DNA of 64,000 nt. Source: Prevotella sp. (GTDB lineage: Bacteria; Bacteroidota; Bacteroidia; Bacteroidales; Bacteroidaceae). This document shows positions 7,178 to 15,800 of this stretch, piece after piece. Position 1 is the stretch's first letter, and every line of letters starts with the position of its first letter. The notes under the pieces were generated by a model. The model did no database searches. It was not told the origin of the DNA and saw nothing but the letters and a program-made list of their open reading frames with translations. The DNA lies in contig JAFZIZ010000007.1 in NCBI GenBank assembly GCA_017554145.1, positions 46,884 through 110,883 of the forward strand. Reading direction: 5' to 3'. The translations under genes were made by a program, and so were the position numbers.

Positions 7178-7984
7178 TTACTTGAGGATGGTGTAGAGGA
7201 GGGAGGCGAGGGAGACGAGGATGCTGGTGGAGGTGAGCCAGAGGGAGGTGGACTGACCGATACCAGAGTTGCGTGCCTTGACCTTATTGGGCTCTACATA
7301 GACGATGTCGTTCTGCTGCAAGTAGTAGTAGGGAGAACTGATGATGTTGACATCATTGAGATTGAGGGTATAGACATTCTTCTGACCATTGTACTCCTCG
7401 CGGATGAGTTTCACACGGTCACGGACACCATAGATGGTGAGGTCGCCTGCTTGTGCCAATGCCTCGAAGATATTGATCTTCTCATTACCTACCGTGAAGA
7501 CACCAGGACGGGCGACTTCGCCAATGACCGAGATCTTATAGTTCGCCATACGGACGGTGACGACCGGATTCTCCTTGGCATTCAGATAAGGAAGGATCTT
7601 GTCGTGAATCATCGTCTCACACTCGGACTTGGTGAGTCCTCCTACATGCAGTTGACCCAACACAGGGAAATTGATGGTGCCGTCGTTGCCCACCAGATAG
7701 GTCTGGAGCGCACGGCTCTGACCAAGATTACGACCGCCATTCGACGTATTCAGTGCCGTAGAGACTACCAAGTTGAAGGGTTCTGCTGCCTCTGGATTGA
7801 CGGTATTGACGGTGATGGTCAATACATCCTTAGGCATGATGCGGGCATCGTAGAGATAGGTGGAACGGGCGGCATCAAACTGGTCACTATTCTGGATATA
7901 AGCGACATTCTTAGATGAGGAACAGGAGGATAGCCACAAGGCGACTGTCAGAAACAAGACGCTAACAATCAAATTCTTTTTCAT
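7178..7984 (-). CDS. Wza-like outer-membrane polysaccharide export lipoprotein
   Basis: A 268-residue protein with a lipoprotein signal peptide (MKKNLIVSVLFLTVALWLSSC, Cys as lipidation site). A polysaccharide export sugar-binding domain follows (IMPKDVLTITV through VVTVRMANYKISVIGEV), then an SLBB segment (TVGNEKINIFEALAQAGDLT) and a short C-terminal hydrophobic helix (ILVSLASLLYTIL), as in Bacteroidota homologues. It forms the outer-membrane channel of the Wzy-dependent export system and works with the Wzc-type protein encoded upstream at 8790-11339. The HAD gene lies between the two. Confidence 0.92.
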   Translation of the reverse strand: MKKNLIVSVLFLTVALWLSSCSSSKNVAYIQNSDQFDAARSTYLYDARIMPKDVLTITVNTVNPEAAEPFNLVVSTALNTSNGGRNLGQSRALQTYLVGNDGTINFPVLGQLHVGGLTKSECETMIHDKILPYLNAKENPVVTVRMANYKISVIGEVARPGVFTVGNEKINIFEALAQAGDLTIYGVRDRVKLIREEYNGQKNVYTLNLNDVNIISSPYYYLQQNDIVYVEPNKVKARNSGIGQSTSLWLTSTSILVSLASLLYTILK

Positions 7985-8026
7985 ATCTATTTTATTTTCT
8001 ATTTTAGTTGCTTCGAAGTTAACTCT

Positions 8027-8054
8027 CTTACATCTTACATCTTACTTCTTACTT
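8027..8054. repeat. Heptamer array CTTACAT/CTTACTT over a stop codon
   Basis: Four 7-base units: cttacat twice, then cttactt twice. The last unit includes the TAA stop codon (8049-8051, minus strand) of the HAD gene. Confidence 0.8.
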
Positions 8055-8498
8055 AATATTAAGGAAGCGTTTCCACCATGGACGATGGTGGTGATGACGG
8101 GTGCCATAGTCTTTCTCGCCTGTGGCTGCCTCATGGATGAGCTGGTGCCACTGCGTGCCATGGCTGACCATGCGATAGATGGTACCCCAGTCGGGGAGAC
8201 CTCCGAGGTTACGGTCGTCGATGAAGATATCGGCCTTGACCTTACGACTGAAATGGTCGTTATTACTGACCGTCTCTTCGGGATAGTCGCGATTGACGGC
8301 ATAGAACTCAATGCCCCGTTCACGACACCAGTTGACGGCGTCGTCGAGCAACTTGCCTTCTCTTACCGACCACAATATCAACTGATGGTGCTCTGCCATG
8401 AGCATCCTCAGCGTCTGGACGGCGAAGGGCTTCTCTTCGCCAATCTCAGGATAGCGGTGGTCAACAATCGTTCCGTCGAAATCTACTGCAATGGTCAT
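8049..8498 (-). CDS. Small HAD-superfamily phosphatase
   Basis: This 149-residue protein opens with AVDFDGTIVDH, HAD motif I with nucleophile Asp6 and general acid/base Asp8. It continues with LILWSVREG (motif II region) and ADIFIDDRNLGG (motif IV acidic pair). It lacks a large cap, so it is a C0-type phosphatase resembling BT0820-like Bacteroides proteins. The substrate is unknown. It lies between the Wzc-type kinase and the Wza-like gene in the same direction; a sugar-phosphate or nucleotide-sugar role is only inference. Its 3' end is overrun by a heptamer array and another array precedes it. Confidence 0.82.
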   Translation of the reverse strand: MTIAVDFDGTIVDHRYPEIGEEKPFAVQTLRMLMAEHHQLILWSVREGKLLDDAVNWCRERGIEFYAVNRDYPEETVSNNDHFSRKVKADIFIDDRNLGGLPDWGTIYRMVSHGTQWHQLIHEAATGEKDYGTRHHHHRPWWKRFLNIK

Positions 8499-8503
8499 AA
8501 TCT

Positions 8504-8601
8504 GAATTAGGAATTAGGAATGACGAATGACGAATGTGGAATGACGAATGTGGAATGACGAATGTGGAATGACGAATGTGGAATGACGAATGTGGAATGA
8601 T
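8504..8601. repeat. Heptamer array GAATTAG/GAATGAC/GAATGTG
   Basis: Fourteen units in perfect 7-base register: two gaattag, two gaatgac, then gaatgtg alternating with gaatgac, and a final gaatgat. It begins six bases upstream of the HAD start codon. Alternation of two units gives a 14-base higher-order repeat, which suggests recent expansion. Confidence 0.93.
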
Positions 8602-8669
8602 CGGCTTTGCCGATTGTCAATGATAAATGGGAAATTCTTCATTCGAACATCGCAGCGAAGCGAGAATAA

Positions 8670-8781
8670 TTCAACACTCAACATTCAACATTCAACACTC
8701 AACATTCAACACTCAACACTCAACATTCAACACTCAACATTCAACACTCAACATTCAACACTCAACATTCAACACTCAACA
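8670..8781. repeat. Heptamer array TTCAACA/CTCAACA
   Basis: Sixteen consecutive 7-base units, each either ttcaaca or ctcaaca, in uninterrupted register. It ends nine bases before the stop codon of the Wzc-type gene (8790, minus strand). Between this array and the previous one (8602-8669) is unrelated sequence with a TCGGC/GCCGA mini-hairpin. Confidence 0.93.
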
Positions 8782-8789
8782 TTTTTATA

Positions 8790-11339
8790 TTACTGTTTAA
8801 CGGAATCATCATTCTCTTGACCATAGTGGGACTGGGCGTAGCGGCCGTACTGGCCGTAACTGCCATAGTTACCATAACCATAGCGACCGTAGCCATAACG
8901 GCCATAACCGTAGCGACCGTACTTGCCGTAGTTGCCATAACCATAGTAGTAGCCGTACTTACGACGTGACATGTCGATGCCGTTGAGGACGACACAGGCA
9001 TTCGGCAACTTGCCTTCCTTCGAGAGGTTGTTGAGCAATCCAAAACTGGACTTCGGCGTGTAGTCGGCACGACAGATGAGGACACTCACATGCGCATGGG
9101 CGGCTATCTGAAGGGTATCGGTGACAAGACCGACAGGTGCCGTATCGAAGATGACATAGTCGTATTGCTGCTGCAACATATCAACAATTTGCTTGAAATT
9201 GTCGCGGGCTAACAACTCCGTGGGATTGGGTGGCACAGGACCTGCCAACAGGAGATCGAGGTTGTCGTTCGTGCCAGACTTCACAATCTGTCGCTGGAGG
9301 TCTTCCTCTGTCACCTGCTCTTTCGTCAACAGCAACGAGATGCCCAGACTGGTGTCGTGGATACCAAAGAGACGACCGAGGGCAGGCTTACGGATGTCCA
9401 AGCCACAGAGGATGACTTTCTTGCCCAACAGCGCAAAACTGGTGGCGAGGTTAGCAGCACAGAAGGTCTTTCCCTCACCCGAGGTGCTGGAGGTGAAGAG
9501 GATGACTTTCTCGTTCTCCTTCAACATGAACTGGATATTGGTACGCAGCGAACGGAAAATCTCATCCATCTGCGTGTTCTTATTCTCATGGACTACAATG
9601 CCTGCTGAGGTCTTCACGCTCTCACTCGCCACAGCGACATCGGCAATGACGGGTAAGTCCGTGAGACGCGCCACATCCTCATGACCTTCAATCTTATAAC
9701 GGAAGAGGTTGATAAGCCAGATAATCAATAGCGGGAGCGCGAATGCCAAAGCGATGGCACCTATAATGACCATCATCTTCTTGGGCTTGACCTTACCTTC
9801 GTAAAGGGGCTCATCTATCAGTTTACCCTTATCCGCCGTTGCTGCCTGCTCGATGCTGTTTTCCTCGCGCTTCTGAAGCAGCAAGAGATAGATGCCCGAC
9901 TTTACATCCTGCTGGCGACCTATCTCGGTCAACACACGTTCCTGAACGGGGGCACTGGAGATTCGTCCCTGGTATTTGCCATACTCGGACAGGATGCCCT
10001 GACGATTGATCTCCGCAGAACGACGTGCCTGCTGCAGGGCGGTCTTGATGCTCGACTCGAGGCTTTCAATCGTTTCCGTCAGTGTCAGCACCTGGGGCGA
10101 CTGCTCACTGGCTGCCGTCAACAGGCGGTTGCGATCCTGCACAGCCTTGTTGTAACTGGCAATGAGTTGCGTGGTCGTGCCGTCGGTGAGTCCTACGTTC
10201 GAAGGAATCAGCTGGTTCTTGTTCTGGGGATTGTTGACATACTCCCGAAGGAAATCAATCAACCGGATCTGCGCGTTGGCTTCCGACAAGCGAGTAGAAA
10301 ACTGACTGGACATCTGAACCGCCTGCGACACATCAACGGGCAGCCCTGTCATCGCCTGGGAACGCTTATACTGCTCTATCTTGCCTTCGGTGGAACCTAA
10401 CTCCGCATCGATCTTCGCCAAACGGTCGTTGATGAACTCCTCGGTACGAAGGGCTATCTCGTTCTTGTCGGTATTCGCCTGACGATTATAACATTTTTCC
10501 AAGCAACGAAGAAAATCCATACCCCGCTGAATATGCTTGTCCGTCAACGTGACCATCGCAATATCGGTGAGTTTGGAAGTCGACTCCACCGTCATGGCAT
10601 TCAGATAATTAGTTGCCACCACCATCGGAGGACGAATCGTTACATAATAGACATCGCCAGACTTGAAATCATATTGCGGAACCTGTGTCATCGTGAGGGT
10701 ACCAATGGGTGTCTGCTGGGAAAGCGGAAGCGCCCGGACTTTTTTGGTAAAGGTCGTTACATGATTGGGACCTTGATTGACAGTTCCCTCCACGAGATAA
10801 CTATCGCTCTTCCGAACGACCTTCATCTTCACAGTCGAAACAGCACCGCCCTCGATATATGATTTGTCGAGGCTATCGAGATGAACGGGGTCCATCTCGA
10901 CCCTGACGGGCTGCTTGCCATAGACCAATGCATCCCTTACCCTACCCTCACGGTAATATTCAGCATAGAGCTTCAGGTCCTTCACTACATCCCGGAGCAG
11001 GACGCGCGACTGAAGCACTTCCACCTCATTGTCGATACCCGAGGAATTGGTCATGAAACCCATGTCTGCCATATTCGACAGCATCTGGGAAGCATTGCGG
11101 CGCGAACGATTCTGGTCTTCTTTGATGAGCAGACGCGCGGAAATCTTGTAGGTAGGCTCCGTATAACGAAGATAGAGGAATGCTCCGCAAAGGAAGATAA
11201 TCAGCGAGAACAGGAAATACTGCCAGTTGAGCACCAACATGGCAAATATGGTGGCGAAATTAAACCTGGAGCGAGAACTCTCACCCTCTTCCAACAAGTC
11301 CTCCAATTCATCGAGGGAGATCTTCTTTTCTTCTGACAT
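8790..11339 (-). CDS. Wzz domain/BY-kinase fusion for polysaccharide export (Wzc type)
   Basis: This 849-residue protein has a Wzz-like N-terminal part with a first membrane segment (about residues 29-52), a long periplasmic coiled coil, and a second membrane segment (about 520-545). A bacterial tyrosine kinase domain follows: Walker A SSTSGEGKTFCAANLA, Walker A' ILCGLDIRKP, Walker B YDYVIFDTAPVG. The C-terminus is a Tyr/Gly-rich tail with 18 Tyr, the sites for autophosphorylation that controls oligomerisation. It polymerises and exports capsule or exopolysaccharide with Wza. No cognate phosphatase of the Wzb type is seen next to it. A strong promoter lies just upstream (11378-11408). Confidence 0.94.
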   Translation of the reverse strand: MSEEKKISLDELEDLLEEGESSRSRFNFATIFAMLVLNWQYFLFSLIIFLCGAFLYLRYTEPTYKISARLLIKEDQNRSRRNASQMLSNMADMGFMTNSSGIDNEVEVLQSRVLLRDVVKDLKLYAEYYREGRVRDALVYGKQPVRVEMDPVHLDSLDKSYIEGGAVSTVKMKVVRKSDSYLVEGTVNQGPNHVTTFTKKVRALPLSQQTPIGTLTMTQVPQYDFKSGDVYYVTIRPPMVVATNYLNAMTVESTSKLTDIAMVTLTDKHIQRGMDFLRCLEKCYNRQANTDKNEIALRTEEFINDRLAKIDAELGSTEGKIEQYKRSQAMTGLPVDVSQAVQMSSQFSTRLSEANAQIRLIDFLREYVNNPQNKNQLIPSNVGLTDGTTTQLIASYNKAVQDRNRLLTAASEQSPQVLTLTETIESLESSIKTALQQARRSAEINRQGILSEYGKYQGRISSAPVQERVLTEIGRQQDVKSGIYLLLLQKREENSIEQAATADKGKLIDEPLYEGKVKPKKMMVIIGAIALAFALPLLIIWLINLFRYKIEGHEDVARLTDLPVIADVAVASESVKTSAGIVVHENKNTQMDEIFRSLRTNIQFMLKENEKVILFTSSTSGEGKTFCAANLATSFALLGKKVILCGLDIRKPALGRLFGIHDTSLGISLLLTKEQVTEEDLQRQIVKSGTNDNLDLLLAGPVPPNPTELLARDNFKQIVDMLQQQYDYVIFDTAPVGLVTDTLQIAAHAHVSVLICRADYTPKSSFGLLNNLSKEGKLPNACVVLNGIDMSRRKYGYYYGYGNYGKYGRYGYGRYGYGRYGYGNYGSYGQYGRYAQSHYGQENDDSVKQ

Positions 11340-11377
11340 ATTGTAATGATACTTATGCTTCTATTAGTTTTATGGTG

Positions 11378-11408
11378 CAAAGGTAAATAAAAAAGACTAA
11401 TTCGCAAA
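11378..11408 (-). promoter_or_regulatory. Promoter of the polysaccharide export operon
   Basis: On the minus strand, TTTG (11405-11408), a 19-base spacer and TACCTTTG (11378-11385) match the Bacteroidota housekeeping sigma consensus exactly. The Wzc-type start codon lies 38 bases downstream. Confidence 0.85.
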
Positions 11409-11459
11409 GCTTTGTATTCAATATTTTAACAAAATCACGCCAAAAATCCCCCAAACGAC

Positions 11460-11497
11460 AATATCTCCCATAGGAGATATGCCCTACGGGAGATATT
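11460..11497. repeat. Palindromic element with two alternative foldings
   Basis: Three partly matching segments, AATATCTCCC, GGAGATAT and GGGAGATATT, lie within 38 bases. The first can pair with the second (4-base loop) or with the third (enclosing both). It is downstream of the phosphomutase stop and upstream of the Wzc-type promoter, without a T run, so it is not a standard terminator. Confidence 0.6.
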
Positions 11498-11521
11498 CAT
11501 TAAGAAAAATTCTTACCAAAA

Positions 11522-13267
11522 TCAGTCGAGATTCAGGCTCTTCTTGATGGCCTCAATCTTGTCATTGGCAGCCTTCGTGCAACGCTCGTAGCAATCGCCA
11601 CACTTGAAGGAGGGATCCTTGACTTCGGTATAGAACTTAATCTTCGGCTCGGTACCTGAAGGACGGACAGAAACTTTCGTACCATCCTCGCAGAACCACT
11701 GAAGCACATTGGAGGTGTCGGGCATGTCGAGTTTCTCCACGCTGCCGTCAACCTTCTTCGCCTCCAAGTTCTTATAGTCCTTCCAGAGCACAATCTTCGA
11801 GCCACCCAGGTCCTTCGGCGGGTTCTCACGGAAGTTGGTCATCATCTGCTTGATCTCGTCAGCACCTGTCTTACCTGGACGTACGACATTGATGGTGAAC
11901 TCGCGAGAGAAGCCATACTCAGCATAGATGTCCATCAGTACATCATAGAGCGTCTTGCCCTGATCCTTGGCCCATGCCGCAATCTCACAGATGAGACAGA
12001 TAGAGGCAGGCGCATCCTTATCGCGCACCTTATCGAAGGGCAGGAAACCGAAGCTCTCCTCACCACCACCGATATACTTCTTCACGCCTTCGGAAATCTT
12101 GATCTCGCGGGCAATCCACTTGAAACCTGTGTAGCAGTCGCGTATCTCTACCCCATTCCTCTTGGCAATCTCTGCAATGACCTCGGTGGTGACGATGGTC
12201 TTCACCATGAACTCGTTGCCCTTCATCAAACCGAGCTTCTTGCGGTTGGTGATGATATACCAAGCGAAAATCATCGCTGTCTGGTTGCCATTGATAATCT
12301 CCCACTCGCCCTTCGGATTACGAACGACGATAGCGAGACGATCGGCATCTGGGTCGGTAGCCACCACAAGGTCGGCATTCAGACGCGTACCGAGCTTCAT
12401 ACCCAGCGTCATCGCCTCGGCATTCTCAGGATTCGGAGAGATGACCGTGGGGAAGTTACCATCGACCACCATCTGCTCAGGAACGACATGGATGTTCTGG
12501 AAGCCCCATGAACGGAGTGACATCGGAACGATGTGACGACCTGTGCCATGCATGGCAGAATAAACGATATTCAGGTCTTTCTGGCGCAGGATGACATCCT
12601 GATCGACCATCGCCTCCTTGATGGCAGCGATATAGTCCCAGTCCATCTCACCACCGATAATCTCGATGAGTTCCTTGTTGCCCTCGAACTTCACGTCCTC
12701 AATCTTCACCTTGTTCACCTCGTCGATGATACCAACATCATGAGGAGCGAGCACCTGAGCACCATCATCCCAGTAAGCCTTGTAGCCGTTATACTCACGA
12801 GGGTTGTGAGAGGCAGTCACATTGACACCTGCCTGTGCACCCAACTGACGGATGGCAAACGAAATCTCCGGTGTAGGACGCAGGCTCTCGAAGAGATATA
12901 CCTTGATGCCATTGGCAGAGAAGATGTCAGCCACCGTCTCAGCAAACATACGTCCGTTGTTACGACAGTCATGACCTACCACAACGCTGCTCTGCTTGCC
13001 AGGGAAAGCCTTCAGGATATAGTTGGCAAAACCCTGTGTCGCCATACCTACGATATACTTATTCATACGATTCGTACCGGCACCCATGATGCCACGCAGA
13101 CCACCCGTACCAAACTCGAGGTTCTGATAGAAAGCATCTACCAATGCCGTCTTGTCGGGATTGTCCAACATCGCCTGTACTTCCTTACGCGTCTCCTCGT
13201 CAAAGGCTGGAGAGAGCCATTCCTTCGCCCGTGCCTCGCACTGAGCAATCAATTCGTTATTTTCCAT
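11522..13267 (-). CDS. Phospho-sugar mutase (phosphoglucomutase/phosphomannomutase family)
   Basis: A 581-residue alpha-D-phosphohexomutase with all four signature sites: TASHNP with the phosphoserine Ser153, the metal-binding loop DPDADR, the sugar-binding loop GGGEESFGFLP and the phosphate-binding RPSGTEPKIKFY. It interconverts hexose 1- and 6-phosphates (glucose or mannose) and thereby feeds nucleotide-sugar synthesis. The length fits the PgcA-like long subfamily. Its location beside the polysaccharide export operon fits a supply role, but the gene is housekeeping in most Bacteroidales. It has its own promoter (13306-13313). Confidence 0.92.
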   Translation of the reverse strand: MENNELIAQCEARAKEWLSPAFDEETRKEVQAMLDNPDKTALVDAFYQNLEFGTGGLRGIMGAGTNRMNKYIVGMATQGFANYILKAFPGKQSSVVVGHDCRNNGRMFAETVADIFSANGIKVYLFESLRPTPEISFAIRQLGAQAGVNVTASHNPREYNGYKAYWDDGAQVLAPHDVGIIDEVNKVKIEDVKFEGNKELIEIIGGEMDWDYIAAIKEAMVDQDVILRQKDLNIVYSAMHGTGRHIVPMSLRSWGFQNIHVVPEQMVVDGNFPTVISPNPENAEAMTLGMKLGTRLNADLVVATDPDADRLAIVVRNPKGEWEIINGNQTAMIFAWYIITNRKKLGLMKGNEFMVKTIVTTEVIAEIAKRNGVEIRDCYTGFKWIAREIKISEGVKKYIGGGEESFGFLPFDKVRDKDAPASICLICEIAAWAKDQGKTLYDVLMDIYAEYGFSREFTINVVRPGKTGADEIKQMMTNFRENPPKDLGGSKIVLWKDYKNLEAKKVDGSVEKLDMPDTSNVLQWFCEDGTKVSVRPSGTEPKIKFYTEVKDPSFKCGDCYERCTKAANDKIEAIKKSLNLD

Positions 13268-13305
13268 ATACTATTGTTTATGATAGTTGTTTTAGATTCT
13301 ATGGC

Positions 13306-13313
13306 AAAGATAA
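13306..13313 (-). promoter_or_regulatory. Promoter -7 element of the phosphomutase gene
   Basis: TATCTTTG on the minus strand, 38 bases before the start codon, with a weak TTGG-like upstream element about 20 bases away. It directly follows the T run of the upstream gene's terminator. Confidence 0.65.
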
Positions 13314-13314
13314 G

Positions 13315-13363
13315 AAAAAAATCGAAAACCAACACCACTTGTGTATGAATTTTCGATTTTTTT
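13315..13363 (-). terminator. Terminator of the gyrA-TPR operon
   Basis: On the minus strand, AAAAAAATCGAAAA (from 13363) pairs with TTTTCGATTTTTT (to about 13315) around a 21-base loop and ends in the T run. It lies directly after the stop of the second TPR gene. The A-rich left arm could make it work in both directions. Confidence 0.65.
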
Positions 13364-13367
13364 AGCA

Positions 13368-14561
13368 TTATAAGGTTTTCATCACCCTGTCTATCTCCTC
13401 AAACTGTTTTCCCATATTCAGGTTGAGATAGATGCGATAGAGGGCTGGTGCCCACTTACGTTTCTCATCGGGAGCCAACTTACGATACGCCTCCATATAC
13501 GGACGGGCATCCATATACAACTTCTGTATCTGCGTGCGATAGACACGCGGCTGGTTGCGCTGGTCGAGAGCCAGTGCCTGATTGAGTCTTGCCGTGGCAA
13601 TATTATAATAGGCCTCAGCAAGCGTATCGTTCTTGCTGATAAGCTGTTCACTCAACTGGATACAGTCATCGTAACGCTCGAGATTCAACAGCGCCACCGA
13701 CTTTGCCAGGAGGAAGAGTTGCGAGTCAGGACTCATCTTCAGCGCCTGTTCTGCCACAACCAATGCCGAGTCGGGGCGGTTGTTGGCATGATAATAATCC
13801 ACCAGACGAGGGAAGAAATAGGCAAAATCAGGATAGCGACCAAAGCCTCGTTTCAGGGTCTCTTCATACGCCGCATCGTTATGCTGCCAGCGATAGGCCT
13901 CACAGACATACTGCAAGGCAAACTTCGCCTTGGCAGTATCACGCTCTGCCAGTTGACGATAGCGCAGCGTGCGCTCAGCATCCTGCATCTTATAACCCGT
14001 ATATGTAGCCCAATAGGCCGCCTCCGGCATACGAACATCCTTCTGTAGATAATCATAGCCCGTGAAGAGCGGCATCTTATCAGTCTCCAGATAAGTCTCG
14101 AGAAAGTCGTAAGCCTGCAGATAGTCCTCCTTCCGCACATAGTAGGTACCCCCAAAATAGAGGTTCGGGCGCAACTGGTCGAGCAATGTCGCATGGTCGT
14201 CGCGATAGCGCAGCTTCACCCTACCCTTCGCGTCGGGCATAGCATCCAACGTGTCGAGGGTTCCTGCGATGGCATAGAGGCGACGAGTGAGATTGAAGAA
14301 AGCAGCAGTATCATATTCCTGCTTCAGATACAGTTTCTCATTGGCTGCCTCGTATTGCTTCGTAACAGCCTCAAACCATGCCAGATAGATACGTTCATTC
14401 GTCCGATGACTCGGATCTCGCAAGAGATCGGTCATCAGCTTCTCAGCCTTTTCCAAATCCTTCCCACTCTTGATATAAGACCGTGCCTGACTGAGCTCTT
14501 TCTTCTGAGCCATCAGGCACGGTGTTATCGTGAGTAGAAAGAGAAGCAGAAATGCTCTCAT
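13368..14561 (-). CDS. Secreted tetratricopeptide-repeat protein
   Basis: A 397-residue protein with a signal peptide (MRAFLLLFLLTITPCLMAQ) and helical repeats typical of TPRs (for example LDTLDAMPD..., ALVVAEQALKMSPDSQLFLLAKSVALLNLERYDDC as several helices). It is likely periplasmic. Its ATG overlaps the TAA of the upstream TPR gene by one base (TAATG), so the two are translationally coupled and may act together. Partner and function are unknown. A strong hairpin terminator follows. Confidence 0.8.
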   Translation of the reverse strand: MRAFLLLFLLTITPCLMAQKKELSQARSYIKSGKDLEKAEKLMTDLLRDPSHRTNERIYLAWFEAVTKQYEAANEKLYLKQEYDTAAFFNLTRRLYAIAGTLDTLDAMPDAKGRVKLRYRDDHATLLDQLRPNLYFGGTYYVRKEDYLQAYDFLETYLETDKMPLFTGYDYLQKDVRMPEAAYWATYTGYKMQDAERTLRYRQLAERDTAKAKFALQYVCEAYRWQHNDAAYEETLKRGFGRYPDFAYFFPRLVDYYHANNRPDSALVVAEQALKMSPDSQLFLLAKSVALLNLERYDDCIQLSEQLISKNDTLAEAYYNIATARLNQALALDQRNQPRVYRTQIQKLYMDARPYMEAYRKLAPDEKRKWAPALYRIYLNLNMGKQFEEIDRVMKTL

Positions 14562-15772
14562 TAACGCATCTCTGCTTGAGCAGCCTTCGTTCTGGGATCG
14601 TCCTCACCATACAGGCCATAGTATGCCTGATAGCGGTTGTAACCCCAGTTAGCCTGGTGCTTGTCGGGATCCAGTTCCTTTGCTCTGTCGAAAGCCTCAA
14701 CAGCCTCCTGGAAGAACTGCTTACGCTTGGCAGTATCATCGGAATTACCAGCCTGAACATTCAGACAGAGTCCGAGATAAGTCTGGATCACAGCATTCTC
14801 AGGATTGGCGGCAGCAGCCTTGCGAAGCCAGTTAGCTCCCTCTTCGGCGTTATTGTCGGCAATAGCCATCATACCCTTGTTGGCCAAAGCAGTATAGCTG
14901 TTAGGATACTTAGCAAGGTGGTTGTCGAGCAGAGCTGTCTGAGCAGCCTTGTCCTTCATACCATCATACATGCTGAAGAGTGCATCGAGCACGACATCAT
15001 TCTCAGGATCCTGATTGTAGGTAGCTTTCAGGGTCTCAATGAACTGCAGAGAGTCAGCCTTTGATGTCAAAGTAGAACGATGTGCATAGAGCTTAGAGTT
15101 CAGGGCATCCTTCTTCATCTCGGGATCCTGCATGGCGATGTCGAAATACTTGTCGGCACGAGCCAGATCCTTTTCCTCGAAAGCATAACGACCTGCAAAA
15201 TAAGCCACCTGTCCGATATAAGCCTTCTCGGGCTCGTGGTTCTGCTCTGCGAAGAGAGGATCGGAAGAAGAATCCAAGAATGCACCCCAGTACTTCAGGG
15301 CAGCACCCACGTTGTGGATATGAGCCATGTCCTGACCGATGTTCACCAGATGAGCACGGAGAGGCCAGACACGCTCAGCGTTCTTCTTGTCGAACTTAGG
15401 AGCCACCTTACCCTTGGCATTGGGAAGCTGGTCGTACTTGTTACACTCAAGAGCGGCATTGATAGCGTTGCAGATACCATCGCCCAGACCCAGCGTGTCG
15501 TATGGCTCAATCTTGCCAGTACCCAACTGCTGGTTAGCCTGATTCTGAGCTATCGTACCCGTTTCCTTAGTGACCTTGTTCATGGCGAGGTCGACTAACT
15601 TATTGTAAGCGGCCGCTTTTTCCTCATCATTAGCGAGCTGGGCAGTCTTCATCAACTGAGCTGCCTCCTCATAAGTCTTCGCTTTTTTGATAGCCTTCAA
15701 AGCGTCACTGTCACCGGCAAAAGCCGTAGCGCTTGCTACGAACATCATTGCCATCATCATTACTTTTTTCAT
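14561..15772 (-). CDS. Secreted tetratricopeptide-repeat protein
   Basis: A 403-residue protein with a signal peptide (MKKVMMMAMMFVASATAFAG) and TPR helices, clearest near LAKYPNSYTALANKGMMAIADNNAEEGANWLRKAAAANPENAVIQTYLGLCL (given here only as the region around residues 285-340). It is probably periplasmic. It starts 28 bases after the gyrA stop with no intervening terminator or promoter and is coupled to the next TPR gene. The pair behind gyrA appears to be a recurrent Bacteroidales arrangement, though I cannot check that here. Confidence 0.82.
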   Translation of the reverse strand: MKKVMMMAMMFVASATAFAGDSDALKAIKKAKTYEEAAQLMKTAQLANDEEKAAAYNKLVDLAMNKVTKETGTIAQNQANQQLGTGKIEPYDTLGLGDGICNAINAALECNKYDQLPNAKGKVAPKFDKKNAERVWPLRAHLVNIGQDMAHIHNVGAALKYWGAFLDSSSDPLFAEQNHEPEKAYIGQVAYFAGRYAFEEKDLARADKYFDIAMQDPEMKKDALNSKLYAHRSTLTSKADSLQFIETLKATYNQDPENDVVLDALFSMYDGMKDKAAQTALLDNHLAKYPNSYTALANKGMMAIADNNAEEGANWLRKAAAANPENAVIQTYLGLCLNVQAGNSDDTAKRKQFFQEAVEAFDRAKELDPDKHQANWGYNRYQAYYGLYGEDDPRTKAAQAEMR

Positions 15773-15800
15773 AAGCTTTTAATATTGGTTGGTTAAACTT

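Noticed and set aside
3322-8781. CRISPR array resemblance of the short tandem repeats
   Set aside because: Units are 7 bases and contiguous, without unique spacers, and no cas genes are present.
8762-9085. Ser/Thr/Met-rich 107-codon ORF over the Wzc tail
   Set aside because: It is an out-of-frame shadow of the Tyr/Gly repeat codons.
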